Below are positions 8,229 through 15,452 of a DNA stretch of 47,829 nt, in pieces. The stretch comes from Oscillospiraceae bacterium (lineage in GTDB: Bacteria > Bacillota > Clostridia > Oscillospirales > CAG-272). The notes beneath the pieces are model-generated. The model worked only from the letters and a program-made list of their open reading frames with translations. It had not been told where the DNA came from and did not search any database. The position numbers were made by a program, and so were the translations under genes. The stretch spans positions 1 to 47,829 of the forward strand of contig SVRY01000017.1 of assembly GCA_015064585.1 (NCBI GenBank), given 5' to 3'. The stretch's first letter is position 1; the number at the start of each line of letters is the position of its first letter.

Positions 8229-8403
8229 GATTAGCGTGAAAGATTGATTCTAGGCATCTTGCATTTATCGATTCACGCTTGGAATTTTAGGAAATACGCC
8301 TGCGTTTTTCCAAAGTGGGTCCCGTCCCACTTTTGCCGCAGGGCGGCACAAAAATTCAATTGTACTATTTGTACTAACGCTATGCGTCAGAATGGGGATT
8401 ACA
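8229..8403 (+). ncRNA. Structured 5' leader element, copy 1 (before padR remnant)
   Basis: This region has no gene but resembles 10459-10606 and, on the minus strand, 35410-35591. It holds a series of hairpins. Hairpin A pairs GCGTGAA (8234-8240) with TTCACGC (8272-8278), plus an inner TTGAT/ATCGA helix. A second pairs GGAAATACGC with GCGTTTTTCC. A third pairs AAAGTGGG (8312-8319) with CCCACTTT. C pairs GCCGC (8335-8339) with GCGGC. D pairs GTAC (8362-8365) with GTAC (8371-8374). E pairs TAACGC with GCGTCA (8375-8389). The ribosome site (AATGGGGATT) and ATG follow at once. Shared 5' part with copy 2: GCGTGAAAGATTGAT and GGCATCTTGCATTTATC. A cis-regulatory RNA is the best reading; a mobile repeat is the alternative. 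It matches no riboswitch class I recall. Confidence 0.6.
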
Positions 8404-8745
8404 ATGGATATTCAATTAAAACGCGAGTTACTGGATGTATGTATCCTTGCCGCCATCAAAAATAAAGACTCATAAATCGAGTATTCGGTAAGCGTGCAAG
8501 AAAACACTCTGAAAATCGAAATCAACGACACACGAAAATGGTATGATTATATCGGCTTCTATTTTAAAATGCCGCGAATCACAATTTCCATTCCCCCAAA
8601 ACAATACGGCACGCTCAACATACGGTGCAGTACGGGAAATATTCAAATTCCCGAAGGCTTCTCTTTTGAAAGTGCCCAACAAGGTAGTTTAACCGTCGAA
8701 ACCGACACGGGAAATATCATCATCACCATAAAAGAATCTGCATAA
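8404..8745 (+). pseudogene. Collapsed padR-DUF4097 operon (PadR N-terminus fused to DUF4097 tail)
   Basis: From ATG 8404 the sequence reads MDIQLKRELLDVCILAAIKN and then KDS-stop (8473-8475). This is the typical N-terminus of a PadR-family repressor, where the next residues should be YGY. After the stop the same frame stays open to 8745 and encodes a beta-rich DUF4097-like segment (KWYDYIGFYFKMPRITISIP, ISTGNIQIP-like, TDTGNIIITIK). In Clostridia padR genes are often followed by a DUF1700/HAAS membrane protein and a DUF4097 protein; here everything between the PadR start and the DUF4097 tail is missing, as if one deletion joined them. The leader, ribosome site and start codon are intact, so a 23-residue peptide could still be made. 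Non-functional as a regulator. Confidence 0.65.
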
Positions 8746-8752
8746 ATGCCGA

Positions 8753-8781
8753 TTGCATTTTGGAAAAGGGTGTGCTATAAT
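8753..8781 (+). promoter_or_regulatory. Promoter of the YgjV-type gene
   Basis: TTGCAT (8753-8758), 17-base spacer, TATAAT (8776-8781), 38 bases before the chosen ATG at 8820. Confidence 0.7.
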
Positions 8782-8819
8782 GCCCTTATCACAAATACGT
8801 ATTGAATGGAAGCATTCGC

Positions 8820-9329
8820 ATGAAAAACATAATCATTGGACAGCTGCTCGGTATTCTCTCCACCGCAATTACCTTTATTTCTTACCAAACCAATAAAAAG
8901 CAAACGCTTTTGATCATCCAAACCCTTGCCACTTTATGCACTTGTCTTAGTTTTCTATTTTTGGGAGCATCAACGGGCTTTGCTTTGAATATTGTATGTA
9001 TTGTCCGTAATATCCTATTCTATTTTCTGGACCTGCGCTCTCGGCTATACTATCCCGGTGTTATAATACTCACCCTTGCCATGATATTTGTGGGTGCCCT
9101 TTCCTGGCAGGGCTATATCTCGCTTTTAATGATCACAGCCCTTGCCGCCAACACGGTAATTCTGTCTTTGGGCAATCCCCAACTGCTGCGCAAGAGCATT
9201 TTGGTAACCTCAACCCTTGTGATTATTTATAATATCGTTGTGTTTTCCATCGGCGGCATTCTCAGCGAAAGCATTGCCATTTTTTCCTCCGTTATCGGAA
9301 TTATACGCTTTCAAAATCAAAAACAATAA
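8820..9329 (+). CDS. YgjV-family inner membrane protein
   Basis: 169 residues, almost entirely hydrophobic, with five or six predicted membrane helices (for example IIIGQLLGILSTAITFISYQ at the start and a last helix ending SVIGIIRF). The opening helix followed by YQTNKKQTLLIIQTLA, and the centre ALNIVCIVRNILFYF, fit the YgjV family (PF10688) of small bacterial membrane proteins, whose function is unknown. Start choice: ATG 8820 has GGAAG eight bases upstream and follows a good promoter; a TTG at 8802 in the same frame has no ribosome site. It is monocistronic, with a terminator after it. Confidence 0.75.
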   Translation: MKNIIIGQLLGILSTAITFISYQTNKKQTLLIIQTLATLCTCLSFLFLGASTGFALNIVCIVRNILFYFLDLRSRLYYPGVIILTLAMIFVGALSWQGYISLLMITALAANTVILSLGNPQLLRKSILVTSTLVIIYNIVVFSIGGILSESIAIFSSVIGIIRFQNQKQ

Positions 9330-9334
9330 TTTTT

Positions 9335-9382
9335 ATATGCCAAAAGCAGAATTTGGATTCTCGGCTTTTGGCATATATTTTT
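9335..9382 (+). terminator. Rho-independent terminator
   Basis: ATATGCCAAAAGC pairs with GCTTTTGGCATAT across a ~17-base loop, followed by TTTTTATTTT. Confidence 0.8.
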
Positions 9383-9407
9383 ATTTTCAGAAAAGAAAAA
9401 AGCACCC

Positions 9408-9436
9408 TTGATTATCCGTTTGTTTTATGATATAAT
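9408..9436 (+). promoter_or_regulatory. Promoter of the ferritin-like/VIT1 gene
   Basis: TTGATT (9408-9413), 17-base spacer, TATAAT (9431-9436), giving a leader of about 70 bases to the ATG at 9516. Confidence 0.75.
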
Positions 9437-9515
9437 AACAATTGTAAAATACTTAACGATCTTGCAAAACAATTTTCATAGCGCAACAAGATCATCAAAG
9501 GAGAAAAGCAGAATC

Positions 9516-10397
9516 ATGAAACAGTCTCTTTCTCAAAAAACACTTCAAATTATCAAAGGAATACAGCAAAATGAGCTGACGGAAAGTATCATATACGAAA
9601 GAATCGCAAAATTTGCCAAGGGAGCGGAAAACAAAGAAACCCTACTGCGTCTTTCCAAGGAAGAGCGAGCGCATTATGAAATCTGGCGCTCCTATACAAG
9701 GATCGACCTAAAACCCCGGAAAGGAAAAATCCTCAAATTCACCCTATTGGCAAGGATATTGGGATTTACCTTTGCCATTAAGCTGATGGAAAAAGGCGAA
9801 CAGCGTGCACAAACAAAATATGCACAGCTGACCGACGAGATTCCCGAAAGTACCGCCATACTGCATCAAGAAAGCGAGCACGAAAATGCCCTTTTGCAAA
9901 TGCTGGATGAAGAGCGGCTGAAATATGTGGGTAGCATGGTGCTGGGACTGAGCGATGCTCTGGTGGAGCTGACCGGCTCATTGGCAGGTTTTGCTTTTGC
10001 CTTGCAAAACACCCGTCTAATTGCTTTGTCAGGCTTGATCGTCGGTATTTCCGCCACCTTTTCCATGGCGTCCTCCGAATTTCTGTCGGCACGCAGCGAG
10101 GGCAGAAATGACGCCCTAAAATCCTGCGCATATACGGGAAGCGCTTATCTGATCACGGTAATACTGCTGATTCTGCCCTTCCTTCTCTTCCCCGTCAATC
10201 AGTATTTATATGCCCTTATCTGTATGCTTTGCGTTGTGGTGCTCATCATTTCCGCATTTACCTACTATATCGGCGTAGCGCAGGATCAACCCTTCGGCGC
10301 GCGCTTTGCAGAAATGACGATCATCAGCATCGGTGTTGCCTTACTCTCATTTATCGTGGGTATTTTGGCGAAGAAATTTCTGGGAATTGATTTGTAA
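9516..10397 (+). CDS. Ferritin-like domain fused to VIT1/CCC1 transporter (MbfA-like)
   Basis: 293 residues. Residues ~1-140 are a rubrerythrin/ferritin-like helical domain with spaced metal-ligand motifs: NELTESIIYERI, KEERAHYEIW and HQESEHENALL supply the Glu and His ligands of a di-iron site. Residues ~145-290 are the VIT1/CCC1 membrane domain with about five helices, including the conserved GLSDALVELTGSLAGFAFAL and FSMASSEFLSARSE signatures. Proteins with this fusion (MbfA, erythrin-VIT family) export Fe(II) or Mn(II) and protect against iron-driven oxidative stress in some bacteria; the metal here is inferred. Start: ATG 9516 follows AAAGGAGAAAAG; an earlier in-frame TTG at 9408 lies inside the promoter. 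Single-gene unit. No Fur-like box was obvious. Confidence 0.85.
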   Translation: MKQSLSQKTLQIIKGIQQNELTESIIYERIAKFAKGAENKETLLRLSKEERAHYEIWRSYTRIDLKPRKGKILKFTLLARILGFTFAIKLMEKGEQRAQTKYAQLTDEIPESTAILHQESEHENALLQMLDEERLKYVGSMVLGLSDALVELTGSLAGFAFALQNTRLIALSGLIVGISATFSMASSEFLSARSEGRNDALKSCAYTGSAYLITVILLILPFLLFPVNQYLYALICMLCVVVLIISAFTYYIGVAQDQPFGARFAEMTIISIGVALLSFIVGILAKKFLGIDL

Positions 10398-10401
10398 AGA
10401 A

Positions 10402-10431
10402 TTGTTTTCCCACACAACACATACATATAAA
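10402..10431 (+). promoter_or_regulatory. Candidate promoter upstream of leader copy 2
   Basis: TTGTTT (10402-10407), 18-base spacer, TATAAA (10426-10431). Weaker than its neighbours but the only fit upstream of the leader at 10459. Confidence 0.45.
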
Positions 10432-10458
10432 ATTTATTCTCATCATATTTCATGGAAG

Positions 10459-10606
10459 TTAGCGTGAAAGATTGATTTTAGGCATCTTGCATTTATCAAT
10501 TCACGCAAATTTTTAAAAATTGGGTCCGTCACATTTTTGCCGCAAAGCGCACTAGAATTTAATGGCACTGTTTGTGCTGACACAAAGTGTCAGAATGGAG
10601 ATTTTT
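10459..10606 (+). ncRNA. Structured 5' leader element, copy 2 (before metallopeptidase-like lipoprotein)
   Basis: Nearly identical to copy 1 over its first ~50 bases: hairpin A pairs GCGTGAA (10462-10468) with TTCACGC (10500-10506), with inner TTGAT/ATCAA, where copy 1 has a G-U pair. At the 3' end hairpin D is GCAC-TGTTT-GTGC (10565-10577). Hairpin E is CTGACAC-AAA-GTGTCAG (10577-10593). Then AATGGAGATTTTT and ATG at 10607. The arms of D and E differ in sequence from the other copies yet still pair, which argues for a conserved RNA structure. The GGAG of the ribosome site is only a few bases after hairpin E, so the fold could control translation. Confidence 0.6.
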
Positions 10607-11923
10607 ATGAAAAAAACACGTATTTTCCTACTTATTTTCTGCACAATATGTATCTCTCTGTTAACAATCACCTCCTGCGGTGCAAAGAAAGCGCCCTCCG
10701 ATACCAACGATCCTTCCAAACAGCCTCCCATCATTGCCGAAGACGGCGTGCTCACCTCTATTGCCGACGGCAAATCTCCCTATACCCCCGATGGACGCAA
10801 CCCCTCCTTTGCAGGCGATAAGGTGGTTGTGTATTTCGATTTTGAAGGCGCTAACGTAGGGCTGGATTTGGACCAAGACACCATGATCCACTACAATCTT
10901 CGCAAATCCGACGGCACCAATTTATCGGGCACCTCTGCCCTAGATACCTCTCTTTCGAATATCAAAAATGAGTATGGCTATATCGGCATCTGTTTTGATG
11001 TCAATACTACTTTTGAAAAATACGAAAGAGCAGTCTTTGATCTTTCCTTTACCGACAAAAATGGGAAGGAATATACCCTTGGCAATCAATACCTATGCAA
11101 AGGGCTCTCTTTCTTGGGACTGGACGCCTCGGTGTTTGATGTCTATTTAAAGAATACTGTCGAAACCACCGTCAGTGCAGATGCTATTTTGCAGACTGCC
11201 ACCATCAATGAAAAAGAATTTACATTCCGCATCACGCTGAAAAATTGGTCAGAAAAAACCTCTCCTTCGCAGATCGTAACCATCAGCCGCTTGTTCTGGC
11301 AATGTTATCCCCGTATGCATGCGCGCTTTGGCGAGGCTGCAGACAGCCCTTTGACAGTCATCTTGGACATTGAAGACGGCGGCTATGAGATCGCATCGGC
11401 ATCCGGCAATGCAGTACATCTGCACGACGGATGGTTGCAGCAGCATCCCAACGATTACGACTGTCTGACCCATGAATTTGCCCATGTCATACAAAACGGA
11501 TGGGACGGCGATTTCTGCGAATACAGCGGCTATATTGAACGCTTTGCCGATTGTTGCCGTTATCTGTACGCTTTCGAAAACGGAAGATACAATGACGCCA
11601 ATTGGGAGCTGCAAACAGTTATGAGCGAAAACAGCCGCGAAAGCTCTGTGCGCTTCCTGGTATGGCTGGACTATTCCTTCTCTAACAACAAAACAGACAT
11701 ACTTTTAAACTACTTCACCGTATGCCGAAGCCGCAAGTATCTCGCCAAAGACTGGGCAGAGGCTTGGCAGGAGATATTGAAAGATACCCCGCTTGCAGGA
11801 CAATCTATAGAAGACATCTGGGCGCGCTATGCCGCCAGCGACTTTGCCAAGCTCAGCTCTCATAACAGCGGTGACGGATCTCCTTTGGAAAACCAATTTA
11901 AAATACGCTCCAAAGTCAAATAA
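10607..11923 (+). CDS. Lipoprotein of the basic secretory protein (PF04450) metallopeptidase-like family
   Basis: 438 residues. The first 24 form a lipoprotein signal (MKKTRIF, hydrophobic core, lipobox ITSC with Cys24), followed by a Ser/Pro/Asp-rich linker. Residues ~60-190 form a beta-rich N-terminal domain without a recognised family. Residues ~220-430 resemble the 'peptidase of plants and bacteria' family (BSP): a zinc-type motif THEFAHVIQ near residue 288, then GYIERFADCCRYLYAF (third-ligand region), and an ending AWQEILKDTPLAGQSIEDIW. The HExxH motif suggests a gluzincin-like zinc protease, but peptidase activity is poorly documented for the family. The start at 10607 is set by GGAG and by homology of the leader to copies 1 and 3; a longer frame from 10562 would run back through hairpins D and E. 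Exported and lipid-anchored on the outer face of the membrane. Confidence 0.75.
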   Translation: MKKTRIFLLIFCTICISLLTITSCGAKKAPSDTNDPSKQPPIIAEDGVLTSIADGKSPYTPDGRNPSFAGDKVVVYFDFEGANVGLDLDQDTMIHYNLRKSDGTNLSGTSALDTSLSNIKNEYGYIGICFDVNTTFEKYERAVFDLSFTDKNGKEYTLGNQYLCKGLSFLGLDASVFDVYLKNTVETTVSADAILQTATINEKEFTFRITLKNWSEKTSPSQIVTISRLFWQCYPRMHARFGEAADSPLTVILDIEDGGYEIASASGNAVHLHDGWLQQHPNDYDCLTHEFAHVIQNGWDGDFCEYSGYIERFADCCRYLYAFENGRYNDANWELQTVMSENSRESSVRFLVWLDYSFSNNKTDILLNYFTVCRSRKYLAKDWAEAWQEILKDTPLAGQSIEDIWARYAASDFAKLSSHNSGDGSPLENQFKIRSKVK

Positions 11924-11934
11924 ATACCAAAACA

Positions 11935-11973
11935 CAACACGAATCATCCCAATGGACGCTTCGTGTTGTTTCA
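11935..11973 (+). terminator. Rho-independent terminator
   Basis: AACACGAA pairs with TTCGTGTT across a ~15-base loop; further A/T pairs extend the stem and a T-rich tail follows. Confidence 0.65.
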
Positions 11974-12009
11974 TTCTGTGAATATTGTAATGTTTATACA
12001 AAATACATC

Positions 12010-12037
12010 TTGACGAAACACTGTTTTTATGTATAAT
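12010..12037 (+). promoter_or_regulatory. Promoter of the phosphodiesterase lipoprotein
   Basis: TTGACG (12010-12015), 16-base spacer, TATAAT (12032-12037), 38 bases before the ATG at 12076. Confidence 0.75.
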
Positions 12038-12075
12038 TATATATAAGAATATTTCCCCTTTAGGAGGATGGAACA

Positions 12076-14526
12076 ATGAAACGAGTAGCCCTGCTTCTTA
12101 TGGTTTCCTTACTTATGGCTTGCTTTTTGCCGGCTTGCGGTAAAGATAAAAACACGTCAACCGGTCCCAATGAAAATCCAACCGAAACCACCGATCCCAC
12201 CGTTACCCCACCCACCAACCAAAATCCCACCGTAAAACCGCCCGAAGGAGATGATACCGAAAAAATGGAACCCTACAAACACGTTATCGTCATCGGCGTT
12301 GACGGCGCAGGCGCCTATTTTAAGAATGCCGAGACGCCGTTTATTGATCAGATATTCCAAAACGGTGCCGTCACCTATCAAATGCTGACTTCTAATCCCA
12401 CCATCAGCGCCCAGTGCTGGGGTTCTCTGCTGCATGGTGTCACCCCCGTTTTCCACAAGCTGACTAACAGCATCGTAGAAAATACTCCCTACGATCCAGC
12501 ATCTTTATTTCCGAGCTTTTTCCGCGTAATCCGCGAAAATAATGCCGATGCCAAATTGGCATCCTTCTCCCATTGGAATCCCATCAATGTCGGTATCATC
12601 GAAGACAATATCGGCGTTCACAAAGTGGGAGGGCTGAGTGATGCCAAACTGACCGATGAAATCTTGGCATATTTGGAAAACAACGCCCCCACTGCTCTGT
12701 TTATTCAGTTTGACGAAGCCGACAGTACAGGCCACTCTGTAGGCTATGGAACACAAAAGCACTATGAAAAAATCACTGAGATAGACAGTTATATCGGAAG
12801 AATTTTCAATGCATACCAAAACAAAGGTATTTTGGATGATACGCTGTTTATCGTCACCGCTGACCACGGCGGAAACGGTACGAGCCACGGCGGTCTTTCC
12901 GATACCGAAAAATACATCATGTTTGCCGCACGCGGAAGAACCGTTGAAAAGGGTGAAATACAAGACGCTGAGATTCGCGACACCGCCGCCATCGTGCTGT
13001 ACGCTCTGGGCTACTCCATTCCCGACACATGGACCGCTCGCGTGCCTTCTGGCCTTTTCAAGGGTGTTACCGCCATCGAGCGTCCTATATATGTAGATAA
13101 AAACTCCGATCGCTATCACGAAACAGAACCCACCCCCCAAAAGGGAAGCAAAGATTACATCACCAATTTCATTGATGAAAAGAAGCTTTTGACCTATCTG
13201 CCCTTTGACGGCAATGTTACCGATATATGCGGCGGCAACATCTTGGAAAACGGAAAGCTTTACTTTATCGACGGCTATTACGGCAAGGGCGTAGCTCTGG
13301 ATGACGGCTCTGTCGCCATCAACAATTATGCCCCCGGAAACAAAAGCTTCACCGTTTCCATGTGGCTGAAGGCGGAAGATAACAGCGGCGACCCTTCTAT
13401 TATTTCCAACAAAGATTGGGCCAGCGGAAAAAACAAGGGTTGGATTTTGTCGCTTCGAAACGGAAAAGATATTCGCTTTAACGCCGGAAACGGCTCCTCC
13501 CGTATGGATGCGGATGCTGTGCTTCCCAAAAACTTCAACGAAGGCTGGATGCATTTCCTTCTGATCGTTGACCGTGAGAGCGGCAAAATACATATGAGCT
13601 ATGATTTCGGTGTCATGATCACCGCCGATATTCCCGCATCTCTCAAAAACGCTTCCTTTGACGCCTTCAATACCTTAAATCTCGGTCAGGACGGAACCGG
13701 AAAATACGACCTTTCCCTGCCCGCCACCATGGATGAATTTATGATTTTTGACGGCGCCCTCAACGAAGCAGAAATCGCTTCTCTCGCGGCTTACTACCAC
13801 AAAACCGTAAAGAGCGGTCCCGCTTTTCGTCATCAGGAATCCACCCCCACCCCGCCAAAAGACAGTGCGCAGTATATTACCAATTATCTGAAAGATAAGA
13901 CCCTAAAAAACTATTTCACATTTGATGAAAACTCTGCCGATGCCATGGGCAATGCTGCCTCCACCGAACACGGCACCATTACCTACCGCGACGGCATCTT
14001 CGGCAAGGCAGCTGTTCTTGATAAGGGTTATATTTCCCTTGCCGATTATCACCCGGGCAAAGACAGCTTCAGTGTGGCATTCTGGATCAATACCGGCGGT
14101 GTTTCCGGCGATCCTTCCATTCTTTCAAACAAAAACTGGCAAAGCGGCGCAAACAAGGGCTGGATTCTGTCGCTGAGAAACACCCATGATATCAAATTCA
14201 ATTTCGGAAACGGTTCCACCCGTATGGATAGCGAGCAACCTCTGCCCGGTGATTACAAAAACGGTTGGGTATACGTTGTGCTGGTAGTAGATCGCAGCGC
14301 CAATAAAGTTATGTTCTCCTATGACTTTGGCGAGTTTGAAACCATCGCTATCCCCGCAGGTCTGCAAAACGCCTCTGCTGATGGCTATGATGTGCTGAAC
14401 ATCGGCCAGGACGGTACCGGAAAACTGCAATACGCCCTGAAGGCATCCATTGATGAACTGATGATCTTTGACGATGTGCTCACCCAAGATGATATTACTG
14501 CTCTTTCCCGGTATTACGGAATTTAA
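12076..14526 (+). CDS. Alkaline-phosphatase-superfamily phosphodiesterase lipoprotein with two LamG-like domains
   Basis: 816 residues. Residues 1-21 are a lipoprotein signal (lipobox LPAC, Cys21), then a Pro/Thr-rich linker to ~65. Residues ~70-335 are a type I phosphodiesterase/nucleotide pyrophosphatase domain (PF01663-like). It has metal-binding Asp in VIVIGVDGAG, a probable Thr nucleophile in SNPTISAQCWGS, DEADSTGH near 214-221 and TADHGGNG near 260, which together give the two-metal site of the alkaline phosphatase fold. Residues ~360-585 and ~600-815 are two similar LamG/concanavalin-like jelly-roll domains (both with SNKxWxSGxNKGWILSLRN and a DELMIFD-type ending), usual carbohydrate-binding folds. 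It probably acts outside the cell on phosphodiester- or sulfate-bearing glycans or nucleotides; the substrate is unknown. Start ATG 12076 follows TAGGAGGATGG. Monocistronic. Confidence 0.85.
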   Translation: MKRVALLLMVSLLMACFLPACGKDKNTSTGPNENPTETTDPTVTPPTNQNPTVKPPEGDDTEKMEPYKHVIVIGVDGAGAYFKNAETPFIDQIFQNGAVTYQMLTSNPTISAQCWGSLLHGVTPVFHKLTNSIVENTPYDPASLFPSFFRVIRENNADAKLASFSHWNPINVGIIEDNIGVHKVGGLSDAKLTDEILAYLENNAPTALFIQFDEADSTGHSVGYGTQKHYEKITEIDSYIGRIFNAYQNKGILDDTLFIVTADHGGNGTSHGGLSDTEKYIMFAARGRTVEKGEIQDAEIRDTAAIVLYALGYSIPDTWTARVPSGLFKGVTAIERPIYVDKNSDRYHETEPTPQKGSKDYITNFIDEKKLLTYLPFDGNVTDICGGNILENGKLYFIDGYYGKGVALDDGSVAINNYAPGNKSFTVSMWLKAEDNSGDPSIISNKDWASGKNKGWILSLRNGKDIRFNAGNGSSRMDADAVLPKNFNEGWMHFLLIVDRESGKIHMSYDFGVMITADIPASLKNASFDAFNTLNLGQDGTGKYDLSLPATMDEFMIFDGALNEAEIASLAAYYHKTVKSGPAFRHQESTPTPPKDSAQYITNYLKDKTLKNYFTFDENSADAMGNAASTEHGTITYRDGIFGKAAVLDKGYISLADYHPGKDSFSVAFWINTGGVSGDPSILSNKNWQSGANKGWILSLRNTHDIKFNFGNGSTRMDSEQPLPGDYKNGWVYVVLVVDRSANKVMFSYDFGEFETIAIPAGLQNASADGYDVLNIGQDGTGKLQYALKASIDELMIFDDVLTQDDITALSRYYGI

Positions 14527-14608
14527 AGATCAACTGTCAATATATGTCTCCACGGAATTATTCCTTTGATATTTGAAAAAATTTCATACAAAAAATTTTG
14601 AAAAATAC

Positions 14609-14637
14609 TTGAAAAATTAAGGTTTATATGATATACT
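14609..14637 (+). promoter_or_regulatory. Promoter of the cohesin-like gene
   Basis: TTGAAA (14609-14614), 17-base spacer, TATACT (14632-14637), 31 bases before the ATG at 14669, which follows AGGAGGATC. Confidence 0.7.
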
Positions 14638-14668
14638 GATAAAAAATAATCTGATCAGGAGGATCATT

Positions 14669-15289
14669 ATGAAGAAATATTTTGCAGTTCTGCTGTGCAT
14701 CGGCCTGCTTGCTTCCATGCTCGCTTTCACCGCATCTGCAGAAAACATCCCCAATGTTGCATTGGACATTGATAAAACAGAAGTAGCCGTTGGTGACACC
14801 GTTACCGTTACCATCACAAATAAGGAAATGACCATCCTTGGTTTTGGTTGCTATTTGGAATTTGATAAGGACCTTTTGGAATGTACCGAAATTACCGGTA
14901 CTGACGGTGATGAATACCTTGGTCTGTACAAAACATCCGGTAAGAGCCCCTGGGTGGATGCAACTGTAGGCGACACCGTGGAAGAAACCAATAGTGACGG
15001 TATCTTCTCTTTTGGTGTTCTTGCCGGTGCAAACGATGCTCAGTTTGCGGAAGGTATCGTAGCTACTTTGACCTTTACTGCAGTGGCAGAAGGACGTCTT
15101 TCCATGACTTTGACTGAAAGAACTAGCGGTACAGACAGCTTCGATGGCATGGCAGCAGCCAACGGCATCATCATCAACACTACCGATGCCCCCGGCGACA
15201 AGACCACTCTTGTTATGGTTGGCGCATTTGTCGCTTTGATCAGCTTGGCAGCAGTTGTTGTGACCAAGAAAAAGGGTTATCTGAGATAA
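14669..15289 (+). CDS. Membrane-anchored cohesin-domain protein
   Basis: 206 residues: a signal peptide (1-24, ending AFTASAE), a single ~140-residue beta-sandwich domain, a short linker, one hydrophobic helix (LVMVGAFVALISLAAVVV) and a KKKGYLR tail. The domain opens VALDIDKTEVAVGDTVTVTI and carries LGFGCYLEFDKDLLECTEI and IVATLTFTAVAEG, which match the start, middle and end of cohesin domains (PF00963). Cohesins bind dockerins; the LRR lipoprotein at 1137-3443 has a dockerin-like loop, so the two might meet at the cell surface (inference). The tail (PGD, helix, KKK) resembles a sorting signal that lacks a proper LPXTG and is similar to the end of the GH97 at 28272-32339. Single gene between its own promoter and terminator. 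Confidence 0.8.
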   Translation: MKKYFAVLLCIGLLASMLAFTASAENIPNVALDIDKTEVAVGDTVTVTITNKEMTILGFGCYLEFDKDLLECTEITGTDGDEYLGLYKTSGKSPWVDATVGDTVEETNSDGIFSFGVLAGANDAQFAEGIVATLTFTAVAEGRLSMTLTERTSGTDSFDGMAAANGIIINTTDAPGDKTTLVMVGAFVALISLAAVVVTKKKGYLR

Positions 15290-15312
15290 TCACACATCTT
15301 ACATAACATAGT

Positions 15313-15350
15313 CAAAAGAACCGATTTATTGAATCGGTTCTTTTGTTTTT
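15313..15350 (+). terminator. Rho-independent terminator
   Basis: AAAAGAACCGATT pairs with AATCGGTTCTTTT across a short loop, followed by GTTTTT. Confidence 0.85.
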
Positions 15351-15371
15351 ACACTATTTTTCCTTTTTATA

Positions 15372-15400
15372 TAGACAAATCATGGAATTGATGCTATAAT
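15372..15400 (+). promoter_or_regulatory. Promoter of the MoxR/VWA operon
   Basis: TAGACA (15372-15377), 17-base spacer, TATAAT (15395-15400). The first gene starts 53 bases later. Confidence 0.7.
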
Positions 15401-15452
15401 TACTTTGAATAGGTTTTGAGATAAATAACAATATATAGGAAAGGCTGTTACT

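Noticed and set aside
8229-8403. Idea that the leader is a known guanidine-II, preQ1, c-di-GMP or fluoride riboswitch
   Set aside because: Lacks the ACGR tetraloop pair, the preQ1 tail, the GEMM tetraloop receptor layout and the fluoride GG-GATGG start; one ACG loop in copy 3 is not shared.
8244-8465. 73-codon plus frame
   Set aside because: Lies over the structured leader and the PadR start; the PadR frame with a ribosome site is better supported.
12505-13593. Minus-strand open frame of 362 codons
   Set aside because: Shadow of the phosphodiesterase lipoprotein, which has a signal peptide, domains, promoter and ribosome site.
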